64,000 bases of DNA. It comes from DATBLQ01 sp036555325 (GTDB lineage Bacteria; Pseudomonadota; Alphaproteobacteria; Rhizobiales; Aestuariivirgaceae). Positions 18,606 to 28,574 of this stretch are shown here, one piece after another. Positions within the stretch are counted from its first letter, which is position 1; each line of letters opens with the position of its first letter. The translations under genes and the position numbers were made by a program. Location: positions 1 to 64,000 of the forward strand of contig DATBLQ010000026.1 of NCBI GenBank assembly GCA_036555325.1. The letters run 5' to 3'. The notes beneath the pieces were generated by a model. The model made no database searches. It saw only the letters and a list, made by a program, of their open reading frames with translations, and had not been told where the DNA came from.

Positions 18606-18893
18606 ATGAACGATAGCGCCGACGAAATCATCAGCTGCGAAATAGAGATCATCAATACGCGGGGTCTTCACGCGCGCGCTTCGGCAAAATTTGTCAAATG
18701 CGCAGAACAGTTCGATGCCGACATCAAGGTCACGCGCGATGGTCAAACCGTTCCCGCCACATCCATCATGGGGTTGATGATGCTCGCCGCTCAAATGGGC
18801 TCGACCATTCTCATCGAGGCAAAGGGGCGCGAGGCCGCCCACGCCATGGATGCATTGACAAAACTCATAGCAAGCCGTTTCGGCGAGGATTGA
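18606..18893 (+). CDS. ptsH: Phosphocarrier protein HPr
   Basis: A 95-residue HPr/NPr phosphocarrier. The active His is in INTRGLHARASAKF and the regulatory Ser site is in PATSIMGLMMLAA, the target of the HprK encoded two genes upstream. It relays phosphate from enzyme I (not in this window) to EIIA proteins, here the EIIA-Man encoded just upstream and PtsN encoded at 48818-49288. ATG 18606 gives the usual short lead. Confidence 0.93.
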   Translation: MNDSADEIISCEIEIINTRGLHARASAKFVKCAEQFDADIKVTRDGQTVPATSIMGLMMLAAQMGSTILIEAKGREAAHAMDALTKLIASRFGED

Positions 18894-18991
18894 CGACATA
18901 AGGATTTCTTTATATCTCCTTGCCGGGGTGTCATGCGGCTGCTATAGCCTCCCTGCCTTTCACCTTTTCAGCCATCCCAGGGAAATTGCGC

Positions 18992-20392
18992 ATGGGCAAA
19001 TCCGCCGACTACCACGTAGCCGACATTGGTCTCGCCGATTGGGGGCGCAAGGAAATCCGCATGGCGGAGATCGAGATGCCGGGATTGATGTCGCTGCGTC
19101 GCGAATTTGGCGCCGAGAAACCGCTCACGGGGGCTCGCATCACGGGCTCTCTGCATATGACCATTCAGACCGCGGTGCTGATCGAGACCCTGCTGGAACT
19201 CGGCGCCAAGGTGCGCTGGGCCTCCTGCAATATTTTCTCCACCCAGGACCATGCAGCAGCAGCAATGGCCGAGGCCGGCGTTCCCGTTTTTGCCTTCAAA
19301 GGCGAGAGTCTGGAGCAATATTGGGACTTCTGCGACCGCACGTTCGATTGGCCGGACGGCAAGGCTACCAACATGATCCTCGATGACGGCGGCGATGCGA
19401 CGCTGCTCGTCCTCCTGGGCGCCCGGGCCGAAGCCGATCGAGACTTGATCGAGTCACCCTCCAATGATGAGGAGCGGGCCCTCTTTGACGTAATCAAACG
19501 CCGCCTGGCATCTCATCCCGGCTGGTTCACGAAGATCCGTGATGGTATTCGCGGGGTCACCGAGGAAACGACCACCGGTGTTCACCGCCTATACGAACTT
19601 CAAAAGAAGGGCCGTCTTCCTTTTCCCGCGATCAACGTGAACGACAGCGTAACCAAATCGAAATTCGATAACAAATACGGCTGCCGCGAATCGCTGGTCG
19701 ATGCCATTCGCCGCGCCACTGACGTGATGGTCGCGGGCAAGCTTGCCGTAGTCTGTGGCTATGGCGATGTCGGCAAAGGTTCTGTTCAATCGCTGCGCGG
19801 CTCGGGTGCTCGCGTCATCGTTACGGAGATTGATCCCATCTGCGCCCTGCAAGCGGCTATGGACGGTTTTGAAGTTCGCACCCTCGAGGATTGCCTTCCA
19901 ACGGCAGATATATTCGTCACCGCCACCGGCAACCGCGACGTCATCACCATCGAGCATATGCGGCGCATGAAGGACATGGCAATCCTGTGCAACATCGGCC
20001 ATTTCGACAACGAAATTCAGGTTTCTGCATTGCGCAACTTGAAATGGACCAACGTCAAGCCGCAGGTAGATATCATCGAGTTTCCCACCGGACGCCGTAT
20101 CGTGCTGCTTTCAGAGGGCCGGCTCGTCAATCTCGGCAATGCCATGGGCCATCCGAGTTTTGTCATGTCGGCGTCCTTCACCAACCAAACGCTCGCGCAG
20201 ATTGAGTTGTGGAAGAACCATAAGAACTACAAGAACCAGGTCTACGTACTGCCCAAACAGCTCGATGAGAAGGTAGCCCGCCTGCATCTTGACAAACTTG
20301 GCGTTCGGCTAACCGAGCTGCGGCCCGAGCAGGCGGCCTATATTGGGGTCAAGACCGAGGGCCCCTTCAAGCCGGAGCACTACCGCTACTAG
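18992..20392 (+). CDS. ahcY: Adenosylhomocysteinase
   Basis: NAD-dependent hydrolysis of S-adenosylhomocysteine to adenosine and homocysteine, in the methionine/SAM cycle; 466 residues, the long bacterial form. Visible signatures are [15 protein letters not shown] (substrate site), [24 protein letters not shown] with the catalytic Lys/Asp, the NAD-binding glycine loop [11 protein letters not shown], and the terminal KPEHYRY. ATG 18992 gives the family N-terminus. No SAH riboswitch was recognised in the 98-base leader. Confidence 0.96.
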   Translation: MGKSADYHVADIGLADWGRKEIRMAEIEMPGLMSLRREFGAEKPLTGARITGSLHMTIQTAVLIETLLELGAKVRWASCNIFSTQDHAAAAMAEAGVPVFAFKGESLEQYWDFCDRTFDWPDGKATNMILDDGGDATLLVLLGARAEADRDLIESPSNDEERALFDVIKRRLASHPGWFTKIRDGIRGVTEETTTGVHRLYELQKKGRLPFPAINVNDSVTKSKFDNKYGCRESLVDAIRRATDVMVAGKLAVVCGYGDVGKGSVQSLRGSGARVIVTEIDPICALQAAMDGFEVRTLEDCLPTADIFVTATGNRDVITIEHMRRMKDMAILCNIGHFDNEIQVSALRNLKWTNVKPQVDIIEFPTGRRIVLLSEGRLVNLGNAMGHPSFVMSASFTNQTLAQIELWKNHKNYKNQVYVLPKQLDEKVARLHLDKLGVRLTELRPEQAAYIGVKTEGPFKPEHYRY

Positions 20393-20635
20393 GACCCCCC
20401 CGGGGACTGATCGAAAGCCGGTTCCCAAGATGCCACACTGCCGGGGAAATCGGCTTCCCTCGACGATATGGCTGATGGTGGCCGGTAATGTTTTTCTTTA
20501 TAAAATCTGGAACGGCGCAAGGGCGCTCTGATTCGCGCTTCGGAAAGCTGGGTCCAGCCCAAAAACCGTCCGCCCAGTGCCTCGGTGAGTGTGTCTCAAT
20601 GAAAACCGCTTTTGAAGGGGAACGGCAAGAGATCC

Positions 20636-23155
20636 ATGCTGGCCGGTGGTGGAAAGGCTGCGGCATCCCTCTCCTATTGGGGGATCTTTGCCGTCCTCGT
20701 GCTGGCCATGTGCAAACCGGCTGCGGCCCAGGCAATTTGGTCGGTCGCGTGGCCGACAATCCCCACGTTAGACCTCAAGCTCACCCGAGACTACCCGGCT
20801 CTGTTGGCCTTGCTAGCGCCGGTTGCGTTGTTCCTGTGGACCCTGTCGGTCATACGCCGGCACAGCCGTGATATCTCTTTGGCGCGCCGCCGGATAGCCG
20901 AGCTTGAAGGCGAGCTCAACGAGGCCGAGGCGGCCCTAAGCGCTGAACCCCACATCCTCATTATATGGCGCGGACGCGAACGGGAACCCTACCGCATCGT
21001 TGGTGACATGCGTGATGCAGCCCGAGTTCCCGTCTCAAAGGCAGCTCTGCTCGATTTTGTCTCCTGGCTTGAGCCTGAATCGGCATCCGCCCTGACCGCC
21101 GCGATCGGCGTTCTGCAGGCCTCGGGCACCTCGTTCAACATTGGCATTCGCACCGGGCAGGGCGAGCTTCTGGAGGCCGATGGCCGCGCTGCCGGCCATT
21201 TGGCGACACTCCGGTTACGACCATTGTCGGGTGAGCGTCGCCATATTACCGAGCTTGCCTATGACGCGCGTAAACTGTCCAAGCAGGTCGAGCGCTTAAG
21301 TGCCATACTTGATGGGGCGCCATTTCCGGTCTGGCTGACTGATCAGGATCGGCGCGTGGTTTGGGTCAATCGCGCCTATCTGAAGGCTGTGGAGATCAGC
21401 GACATTGATCAGGTGATCAATCGGGGGGTGGAACTCGTCGATGTCCAGGCCATCGAACTTGACAAGAATGGCACCGCAGAACCTCATCCCGTTCGCACTC
21501 ACGCCGTTATAGACGGAGCCAAGCGCGCCCTCGACATCCATGTCCTGCTGCTGCCGGAAGGTTGTGCGCATTTTGCGATCGATGCCACATCTTTGGAGGA
21601 CTCCGAAAAGGAGCTCAAGCGTCACATACGGGCCCATGCAAATACCCTCGATAAGATAGCGACTGCCATCGCGATCTTTGGGCCCGACCAGAAGCTCCGC
21701 TTCTTCAATTCGGCCTATGCCGATTTGTGGGAACTCGACCCCACATGGCTTGAGACCAATCCAGCTGACGGGGAAATATTAGACCGGCTGCGGGCCAAGC
21801 GAAAACTTCCCGAACAGGCCAACTACCGCGATTGGAAAGCAAGGCAGCTGAATACCTATACGACGCTTGAGACTAAGGAAAGCTGGTGGCACTTGCCGGA
21901 CGGGCAGTCTCTGCATGTAATTTGCGAGCAGCATCCGTTTGGCGGCGTAACTTACCTTTACGAGAATGTAACCGAGAAGATCAGGCTGGAAAGCCAGTAC
22001 AACGAGTTGATTGGCGTTCAGCGCGAAACCTTGGACAATCTTCACGAAGGTGTCGCGCTCTTCGGCACCGATGGCAGGCTCAGGCTCTACAATCCAACCT
22101 TTGCTCGGTTGTGGTTGTTGGAGCAGTCATTCCTCGATGAGCACCCGCATATCGACAGCGTCATAACGAAATCGCGGCCTCTCTTCGACAGCCCCATGTG
22201 GGACGAGCTTAAGTTTGCCGTGACCTCCTTCGACACCAATCGCGAAGCATTTAAGGAGCGCATAGATCGGCCGGATGGAATGGCGTTGCAGGCATCCTCC
22301 GTTCCTTTGCCTGACGGCAATACGCTTCTGACCTATATGGACGTGACCGACACCACGAGAATTGAAAATGCCTTGCGTGAGCGCGCCGAGGCATTGGAAG
22401 CGGCCGACAGGCTCAAGACCAATTTCCTTTCCAACGTTTCCTATGAACTTCGCACACCGCTCACCAACATTATCGGTTTTGCGCAGGGGCTTTCCATTGG
22501 GATAGCCGGGGAACTCCAGGTCAAGCAGCATGAATATCTTCGCCACATCCAGGAATCCTCCAACGACCTCCTGGAAATTATCGATGCAATTCTCGATCTG
22601 ACCACCATCGATGCAGGCGCCATGGAACTCAAGCTGCGATCGATAGAGGTCGTCAGCATGCTTGAGCTTGCTGCCAACTCGATCGCTGACGCCATCGCAA
22701 AACGCGACCTCAATTTGCGGGTTGAAATTGCCGAGAATGCACTGGAATTCATAGGTGACGAGAAACGCGTGCGCCAGGTCCTGTTGAATCTCCTCTCGAA
22801 CGCCATCGGTTTCTCCAGCGCCGGCGGGGAAATCCTGATGGGGGCAAGGCGGGATGCCGACACGATGATGCTGTGGGTATCCGACAATGGAAAGGGCATA
22901 GACCCAGACTTTCAAAATCAAGCCTTCGAGAGATTCCAGTCACGGCCCACCGCCAGCGGCCATCGCGGTCCGGGGCTGGGCCTTGCCATTGTCAAGAGCT
23001 TTGTGGAGCTCCATGGGGGTGAGGTCTCCCTGCTATCCAAGGTGAATAAGGGCACCACCGTGATATGTCGATTTCCCATTGACGGACCTGTCTCCGGCGG
23101 TAAACCGGTAAGGCGTGCGCAGGCGGAACCTACCCGTATGCGCCAGGCATCTTAA
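20636..23155 (+). CDS. divL: DivL-like atypical PAS histidine-kinase-fold protein
   Basis: An 839-residue membrane-anchored cell-cycle signalling protein. Two N-terminal hydrophobic segments are followed by several PAS-type domains (about 220-560), a dimerisation domain and an ATPase domain (N box LLNLLSNAIGF, G boxes VSDNGKGI and GPGLGLAI). In the H-box, NVSYELRTPL, the phosphoacceptor His is replaced by Tyr (residue 603, codon 22442-22444). This substitution defines DivL, which with DivK and CckA controls CtrA. Gene order (ahcY before, tsaE after) is as in other alphaproteobacteria. The start is uncertain: ATG 20636 or TTG 20612. Confidence 0.88.
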   Translation: MLAGGGKAAASLSYWGIFAVLVLAMCKPAAAQAIWSVAWPTIPTLDLKLTRDYPALLALLAPVALFLWTLSVIRRHSRDISLARRRIAELEGELNEAEAALSAEPHILIIWRGREREPYRIVGDMRDAARVPVSKAALLDFVSWLEPESASALTAAIGVLQASGTSFNIGIRTGQGELLEADGRAAGHLATLRLRPLSGERRHITELAYDARKLSKQVERLSAILDGAPFPVWLTDQDRRVVWVNRAYLKAVEISDIDQVINRGVELVDVQAIELDKNGTAEPHPVRTHAVIDGAKRALDIHVLLLPEGCAHFAIDATSLEDSEKELKRHIRAHANTLDKIATAIAIFGPDQKLRFFNSAYADLWELDPTWLETNPADGEILDRLRAKRKLPEQANYRDWKARQLNTYTTLETKESWWHLPDGQSLHVICEQHPFGGVTYLYENVTEKIRLESQYNELIGVQRETLDNLHEGVALFGTDGRLRLYNPTFARLWLLEQSFLDEHPHIDSVITKSRPLFDSPMWDELKFAVTSFDTNREAFKERIDRPDGMALQASSVPLPDGNTLLTYMDVTDTTRIENALRERAEALEAADRLKTNFLSNVSYELRTPLTNIIGFAQGLSIGIAGELQVKQHEYLRHIQESSNDLLEIIDAILDLTTIDAGAMELKLRSIEVVSMLELAANSIADAIAKRDLNLRVEIAENALEFIGDEKRVRQVLLNLLSNAIGFSSAGGEILMGARRDADTMMLWVSDNGKGIDPDFQNQAFERFQSRPTASGHRGPGLGLAIVKSFVELHGGEVSLLSKVNKGTTVICRFPIDGPVSGGKPVRRAQAEPTRMRQAS

Positions 23156-23194
23156 TCAGTCGCTCGTGCGAGCCCGCCCTGTCCATCTTTTGCC

Positions 23195-24733
23195 ATGCAA
23201 CCTTTTTTTGCGACCCGGAGTCTGCCAGACGAAACAGCCACCATGGCGCTTGGCCATGAACTGTCGCTTATAGCGCGCACCGGCGATCTGATTCTGCTGC
23301 AGGGCGACCTCGGTTCCGGCAAGACATCGCTCGCGCGCGGATTCATTCGGGCGGTCGTCGGAAACAGCAAGCTGGACGTGCCCAGTCCCACCTTTTCCCT
23401 TATCCAAGCCTATGACAGCGGTCGGATGAAGCTCGCCCATGTCGACCTCTATCGGATAAATTCGGCCGACGAAATACTCGAGCTCGGATTTTACGAATTG
23501 ACGGCTGACCATGCGGTGCTGGTTGAATGGCCGGTATTGCTGGGCGCATCCTTGCCGCAAGATCGTCTTCTTATCATTCTTGGGCACCAGGATAGCGGCA
23601 GGAAAGCCGAATTGACCGGTTTTGGCAACTGGTCCACACGTCTCGAGCGGCTCGAATCCCTGCGTGGGTTTTTGGCTCGCAGCGAATGGGCGGAGTGTGA
23701 GCGTAGCTTCTTCGAGGGCGATGCTTCGACCCGCCGCTACGAGCGTCTGAAACAAGCCGAACGCCACGCTGTGTTGATGGATATGCGGAAGCACCCCGAC
23801 GGCCCACCGGTGCGCCATGGAAAGCCCTATAGCGCCATAGCCCATTTGGCAGAGGATGTCCGCGCCGTGGTGGCCCTCAACAATGGTTTGCGTGCTCGCG
23901 GGTTGTCGGCGCCGGAGATTTTTTTAGCCGACATGGAATTGGGTTTTCTTATCATTGAAGATTTGGGCGATCTCGTCTATGGCCGAATGTCCGATGCCGG
24001 CAAGCCGATCTCCGACCAGCTGCTGGCTGCGGTGAAGTTGCTCGCCGACATGGCGGCGCAGGATTGGCCTCGGGAGCTGCCGATAGGCCATGGCTTGGTC
24101 TATCGTGTGCCCGACTATGATCAGGAAGCTTTGGAAATTGAGGCCGAGTTGCTGCTTGATTGGTTCTGGCCGCTCGTTCACGGGAAACCGGCACCGGACA
24201 ATGTCCGTCAGGAGTTCCTAACGACCTGGCGTGCTCTGTGGCCGCACGTTCGCACCCCAAAACCCGTTTGGACGTTGCGTGATTATCATTCCCCCAATCT
24301 GCTTTGGCTGGCCGATCGCCGCGATACGGCTCGTGTCGGGCTGATCGACACCCAGGATGCAGTCATGGGCCACCCCGCGTATGACCTGGCCTCTCTCCTT
24401 CAGGATGCGCGCGTACTCGTGCCCGAAGAGGTGGCAACTGACTATCTGGACTACTATTGCTCCTATCGCGCCGCGGCAGAGCCCGACTTTGATGAGCAAT
24501 TGTTCCGGCGCGCGTTCGTGATCCTGTCGACCCAGCGCATTACTAAGATACTTGGAATCTTCGCGCGCTTGTCGCAGCGCGATGGTAAGCACCAATACCT
24601 GCGTCACGTCGGAAAACTCAATCGCTATCTCGAAACCAATCTGAGCAATCCCGTGCTGGCCGATTTGAAAGATTGGTATGGAAGGCATCTTCCCGTGCAC
24701 TTGCGCGAGAAAATCATTAATCCAGGCCGATGA
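23195..24733 (+). CDS. tsaE: TsaE-AmgK fusion: t6A tRNA-modification ATPase plus aminosugar kinase domain
   Basis: A 512-residue fusion. Residues 1-150 are TsaE, with Walker A GDLGSGKTSLARGF and the PSPTFSLIQAY and LVEWP segments; TsaE powers TsaB/TsaD in t6A formation at A37 of ANN-decoding tRNAs. Residues about 165-500 are an aminoglycoside-phosphotransferase-fold kinase with RDYHSPNLLWL as catalytic loop and LIDTQDAVMGHPAYDLASLL as metal loop, matching AmgK, which phosphorylates the anomeric OH of MurNAc/GlcNAc. The next gene, overlapping by 4 bases, encodes MurU, the following step in murein recycling. The fusion therefore joins two unrelated pathways. Confidence 0.9.
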   Translation: MQPFFATRSLPDETATMALGHELSLIARTGDLILLQGDLGSGKTSLARGFIRAVVGNSKLDVPSPTFSLIQAYDSGRMKLAHVDLYRINSADEILELGFYELTADHAVLVEWPVLLGASLPQDRLLIILGHQDSGRKAELTGFGNWSTRLERLESLRGFLARSEWAECERSFFEGDASTRRYERLKQAERHAVLMDMRKHPDGPPVRHGKPYSAIAHLAEDVRAVVALNNGLRARGLSAPEIFLADMELGFLIIEDLGDLVYGRMSDAGKPISDQLLAAVKLLADMAAQDWPRELPIGHGLVYRVPDYDQEALEIEAELLLDWFWPLVHGKPAPDNVRQEFLTTWRALWPHVRTPKPVWTLRDYHSPNLLWLADRRDTARVGLIDTQDAVMGHPAYDLASLLQDARVLVPEEVATDYLDYYCSYRAAAEPDFDEQLFRRAFVILSTQRITKILGIFARLSQRDGKHQYLRHVGKLNRYLETNLSNPVLADLKDWYGRHLPVHLREKIINPGR

Positions 24734-25476
24734 AGCAACCCGACCGACTCGATACCTCAATCGGCACTTTCGCCATGGTTCTTGCAGCGGGCTTGGGCAA
24801 GAGGATGCATCCGCTGACACTTGCTATCCCAAAACCCTTGATCGAAATCGCCGGCAAGCACCTTATTGATTATGCTCTCGATCGCCTGCGCGCTGCGCAG
24901 GTGAAGCGCGTCGTCGTCAACATCCACCATCACGCCAATCAGCTTGAGAATTGGCTGCGTGCGCAATCAGCGCCTGAAATCTCCATATCCGACGAGCGTC
25001 AGATGCTCCTTGATACGGGCGGCGGCATCGTCAAGGCGCTTCCACAGCTGGGATCAGGTCCCTTTCTTGTCCTCAATAGCGATTCTTTTTGGCTGGAGGG
25101 CGCAGCCCCCGCCATCGACCGGCTGCGAGACATGTGGGACGGAGAAAAAATGGACAGCCTTCTCCTGCTAAGCCCGCTTTCTTCCGCCGTCGGCTACGAA
25201 GGCGGTGGCGATTTCCACATGGACGGCGGTGGCCGCCTGCGGCGCAAGGATAAGACGAGCCCCGCGCCCTTTGTCTATGCTGGTTGCTATCTCGTTTCCC
25301 CAACTTTGTTTGCGGGCGCGCCCGAGGGCCCTTTTTCAATGAACCTTCTGTGGGATAAGGCTCAAGCATCCGGGCGGCTTTATGGGATCCGCCACGATGG
25401 CCTGTGGTTCCATGTAGGAACTCCGGGAGCGATTGCTTATGCTGAGCAGGCAATGAAAAGCTACACGCGACAATGA
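24730..25476 (+). CDS. murU: N-acetylmuramate alpha-1-phosphate uridylyltransferase
   Basis: A 248-residue nucleotidyltransferase of the sugar-phosphate type. The N-terminal signature is MVLAAGLGKRMHPLTLAIPKPLIEI, the metal Asp is in LVLNSDSFW, and the HVGTPGAI segment lies near the end. Next to AmgK this is most likely MurU, which makes UDP-MurNAc in the peptidoglycan recycling route that bypasses de novo MurA/MurB. It overlaps the tsaE/amgK stop (ATGA) and the addB start (ATGA), so translation is coupled along the operon. Confidence 0.9.
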   Translation: MKQPDRLDTSIGTFAMVLAAGLGKRMHPLTLAIPKPLIEIAGKHLIDYALDRLRAAQVKRVVVNIHHHANQLENWLRAQSAPEISISDERQMLLDTGGGIVKALPQLGSGPFLVLNSDSFWLEGAAPAIDRLRDMWDGEKMDSLLLLSPLSSAVGYEGGGDFHMDGGGRLRRKDKTSPAPFVYAGCYLVSPTLFAGAPEGPFSMNLLWDKAQASGRLYGIRHDGLWFHVGTPGAIAYAEQAMKSYTRQ

Positions 25477-28400
25477 TTGCGGCCACCGACGCGGCCCGTG
25501 TTTTCAGTATTCCTTCGACTTCCGCCTTCCTGCCGACCCTGGCGCGGGCCGTTTTGGAAAACGGCTTTCCCATGTCCACCGGGCGGAAGCCTTCGGCGGC
25601 GGAACTTTCCCGCTGGACCATACTTCTGCCGACGCGTCGTGCGGTGCGCGAACTCGCGCGCGTGTTTCTCGATGCCCAGAGTGTCAATGCAGCTATTCTT
25701 CCCCGCATCCGGCCCATTGGCGACGTTGATGAGGGCGAATTCATCTTCGCCCCTTCAAGCGATATCGATTTGGAGCTGTCGCCGGCCATCTCGCCAACTC
25801 AGCGCAAATTCCTCCTTGCCCGGCTCATTTCCGAATGGGCACAGGCCAACTCCCACACCATGCTTGCCCGCGCGCTCGTGAGATTTCCGGGCCAGGTTTT
25901 CACCCTCGCCCGCTCCCTCGGCAGGCTTGTTGACGATTTTGAGACCGAGGAAATTTTCCTCGACGAGCTCGACAAACTGGTGGGTGCTGATTTTGCCGAA
26001 CACCGTCTTGCCATGCTCGACTTCCTCGCCATTGTGCGTCGGCGTCTGCCGCAATGCATGACTGAATGGGGTGTAATGGGTCACGCCGAGCACCGAAGTC
26101 TGTTGCTGCGTCGCGAAGCAGCAAAGCTCGAAGTGGAAGGAACGGGAGGACCAGTTATTGCCGCAGGCTCGACCGGCTCCATTCCCGCCACCGCCAATCT
26201 CCTTCGCGTCATATCAAGACTTGGAGAAGGGGCAGTTATTCTGCCCGGGCTTGATTTTGAGCTCGATTCAGAAGGTTGGCAGGCTGTGGACGATGAACCC
26301 TCCCATCCGCAATTTGGATTGAAGCGTCTGCTCGGTCTTCTCGGAATCGACCGGGCGAACGTCCAAATATTTCCGGGCATATCCGTTGCGGAAGCTGATC
26401 AAGCGCGCCTTTGGCTTGCAAGCGAGTTGATGCGTCCGGCTGCAACCACCGATCGCTGGTGGCAAGGCCTTCGGCGCCAACGCGATGCCATAGGTCGGGC
26501 AATGCATGGCGTTGAATTGATCGAAACCGCCGATCAGCGAGAGGAAGCGCGCGTGATTGCGATGATCATGCGCTCCTCCCTTGAGACGCCGGGCCTAACT
26601 GCGAGTCTCATAACCCCTAGTCGCCGTCTCGCTCGGCGGGTGAAAGCTGAACTGAAGCGTTGGTCGATCGATATCAATGACACCGGCGGCGAAGCTCTTG
26701 CTCAAACCTCTGCCGGTGCTTTCATGCGGCTTATCCTCGATTTGGGGCTGTCCCGGTTTGCTACCCTTCAATTTGCCGAACTTCTGAAGCATCCGCTGCT
26801 GCGCCTCGGTTTGAACCGCGAGGCGTTGGCTGTTCTTTCAGGCAAGCTAGAGATGGCCCTGCTTCGCGGCGCCGCAGAGCCGCGCAACCTGTCGGGGTTG
26901 AGAGCCTCCTTGCAGCGAAAACGAAACGCGCGTGAGTCTTCCTTCTCGGAGCACGATCCGGTCCACTCGTGCCTTCGCCGTATTTCACCTGATGATTGGA
27001 ACGCAATCGCAGGCCTCATTGATCGCCTCGATGCCGCCGCGTCATCCTTCCTTGAGCTTCTTGCGGTCAACAAGCAGGCGCCGCTGCGACGCTTCCTTCA
27101 ATCCCACCTCGAATGCGCCGAAGCGCTCGCCGTAAACCAGGATGGATTGAATCTGCTCTGGCGGGGGGATGACGGTGAAGCGCTCTCCGAGCTCTTCGGT
27201 AGCCTTCTGGACAATGCAGATCAAGCTCCGCTCATCTCTCCTGCCGACTACGGCGCATTGATAACCGGTGAGCTTGCCGCGCGTATCGTGCGGCCGAAGC
27301 AGGACGATCATCCGCGCCTTTCGATCATGGGGCTCCTTGAAGCCCGCCTCATGCGCCCCGATGTTGTAATTCTTTCGGGCCTCAACACCGGTGTTTGGCC
27401 CACGGAGACCGAGATCGATCCCTGGCTGTCGCGCTCCATGCGGGTTCAGGTCAAGCTGCCTGCTTCAGACCGTCGCATCGGGCTTTCGGCGCATGATTTC
27501 ATTCAAAACTTCTCAGCACCCAAGGTTTTTCTCACCTGGTCGCGAAAAATCGATGGTGTACCGGTCGTACCATCGCGCTGGATGACGAGATTCAACGCCC
27601 TGCTGACTGCTGCCGAACTTGACTTCAAGTCACACCCATCTTCCCGCTGGCGCGGTTGGGCCGCCGCTCTCGATCACCGGCCGAAACAACCTCCCGCCCG
27701 GCAGCCCCGGCCCAAACCTCCCTCCGCCGCCCGGCCCAAGAGCTTGAGCGTAACCCGCATAGGCAGGCTCATCTCCAATCCCTACCATCTTTATGTGGAG
27801 AAGATTTTGCAGCTTGAAGAGCTCGATCCCCTGGCCAGGCGGCTTGGCGCAGCCGATCGCGGCAGTCTTCTTCACGATGCGTTGCGCCGTTTTGGAGAAG
27901 AATGCTGCGGCGAACTCGGCAGCGATGCGCTCGATCGTCTTCTGGCTTGTGGTCGCCAAGTCTATGCACCCTTCTTTTACGACCAACAGGTCGCCGCTTT
28001 CTGGTGGCCACAGTTCGAGCGGATCTCGGCATGGTTTCTCGACCAGGAACGCCAATGGCGGCTCAACCTGAAGAGTCAGCATCATGAGTGCTCGGCCCGG
28101 GCCGTTTTGAAAATCAATGGTGAGGAATTCACTCTGACCGCCCGGGCTGACCGGATTGATCAGTTGGCCGATAACAGCTTGCGCATCCTTGATTACAAGA
28201 CGGGTGCCATTCCTCCGCAGAAGGCGGTTGATAGTGGCCATGCACCCCAGCTGCCGCTGGAGGCTTGGCTTGCCATGGCAGGCGCCTTTCCGGGCCTGCG
28301 CTGCCAAAAGGTCGCAGAACTCGTCTATGTTCATCTCGCCGGCGGGCAGGTTCCATGCGAAATCTGTCAGGCCGGAAAAGGACAGCCGGCCGCGCTGGCG

Positions 28401-28574
28401 GCCGCCGCCCATGCAGGCCTCCTTCGGCTTCTCAGCGAATATGCATCCCCCTCCACCCCCTACGTCTTCCTCGACTCCGATGACCGCTTTTCGCGCCCGG
28501 GCGATATCGATCATCTAGCTCGCGCGCGCGAGTGGCTGTTTGCTTCTGCTGAAGAGGACCGCGCTGATGAATGA
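25473..28574 (+). CDS. addB: Double-strand break repair protein AddB
   Basis: A 1033-residue subunit of the AddAB helicase-nuclease that resects double-strand breaks for RecA loading. It has the alphaproteobacterial AddB layout: an inactivated helicase-like body (LPTRRAVRELARVF at the N-terminus) and a C-terminal PD-(D/E)xK nuclease domain (ARADRIDQLADNSLRILDYKTG). It overlaps murU by 4 bases and addA by 8, so the two subunits are made together. Confidence 0.93.
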   Translation: MIAATDAARVFSIPSTSAFLPTLARAVLENGFPMSTGRKPSAAELSRWTILLPTRRAVRELARVFLDAQSVNAAILPRIRPIGDVDEGEFIFAPSSDIDLELSPAISPTQRKFLLARLISEWAQANSHTMLARALVRFPGQVFTLARSLGRLVDDFETEEIFLDELDKLVGADFAEHRLAMLDFLAIVRRRLPQCMTEWGVMGHAEHRSLLLRREAAKLEVEGTGGPVIAAGSTGSIPATANLLRVISRLGEGAVILPGLDFELDSEGWQAVDDEPSHPQFGLKRLLGLLGIDRANVQIFPGISVAEADQARLWLASELMRPAATTDRWWQGLRRQRDAIGRAMHGVELIETADQREEARVIAMIMRSSLETPGLTASLITPSRRLARRVKAELKRWSIDINDTGGEALAQTSAGAFMRLILDLGLSRFATLQFAELLKHPLLRLGLNREALAVLSGKLEMALLRGAAEPRNLSGLRASLQRKRNARESSFSEHDPVHSCLRRISPDDWNAIAGLIDRLDAAASSFLELLAVNKQAPLRRFLQSHLECAEALAVNQDGLNLLWRGDDGEALSELFGSLLDNADQAPLISPADYGALITGELAARIVRPKQDDHPRLSIMGLLEARLMRPDVVILSGLNTGVWPTETEIDPWLSRSMRVQVKLPASDRRIGLSAHDFIQNFSAPKVFLTWSRKIDGVPVVPSRWMTRFNALLTAAELDFKSHPSSRWRGWAAALDHRPKQPPARQPRPKPPSAARPKSLSVTRIGRLISNPYHLYVEKILQLEELDPLARRLGAADRGSLLHDALRRFGEECCGELGSDALDRLLACGRQVYAPFFYDQQVAAFWWPQFERISAWFLDQERQWRLNLKSQHHECSARAVLKINGEEFTLTARADRIDQLADNSLRILDYKTGAIPPQKAVDSGHAPQLPLEAWLAMAGAFPGLRCQKVAELVYVHLAGGQVPCEICQAGKGQPAALAAAAHAGLLRLLSEYASPSTPYVFLDSDDRFSRPGDIDHLARAREWLFASAEEDRADE

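Noticed and set aside
18894..18991. Possible SAH riboswitch before ahcY
   Set aside because: I looked for the conserved pseudoknot core and did not recognise it; the leader is short and unstructured by eye.
20393..20470. Possible terminator after ahcY
   Set aside because: CCCC/GGGG and an imperfect AGCCG/CGGCT pairing exist, but the stems are uneven and no T-run follows.
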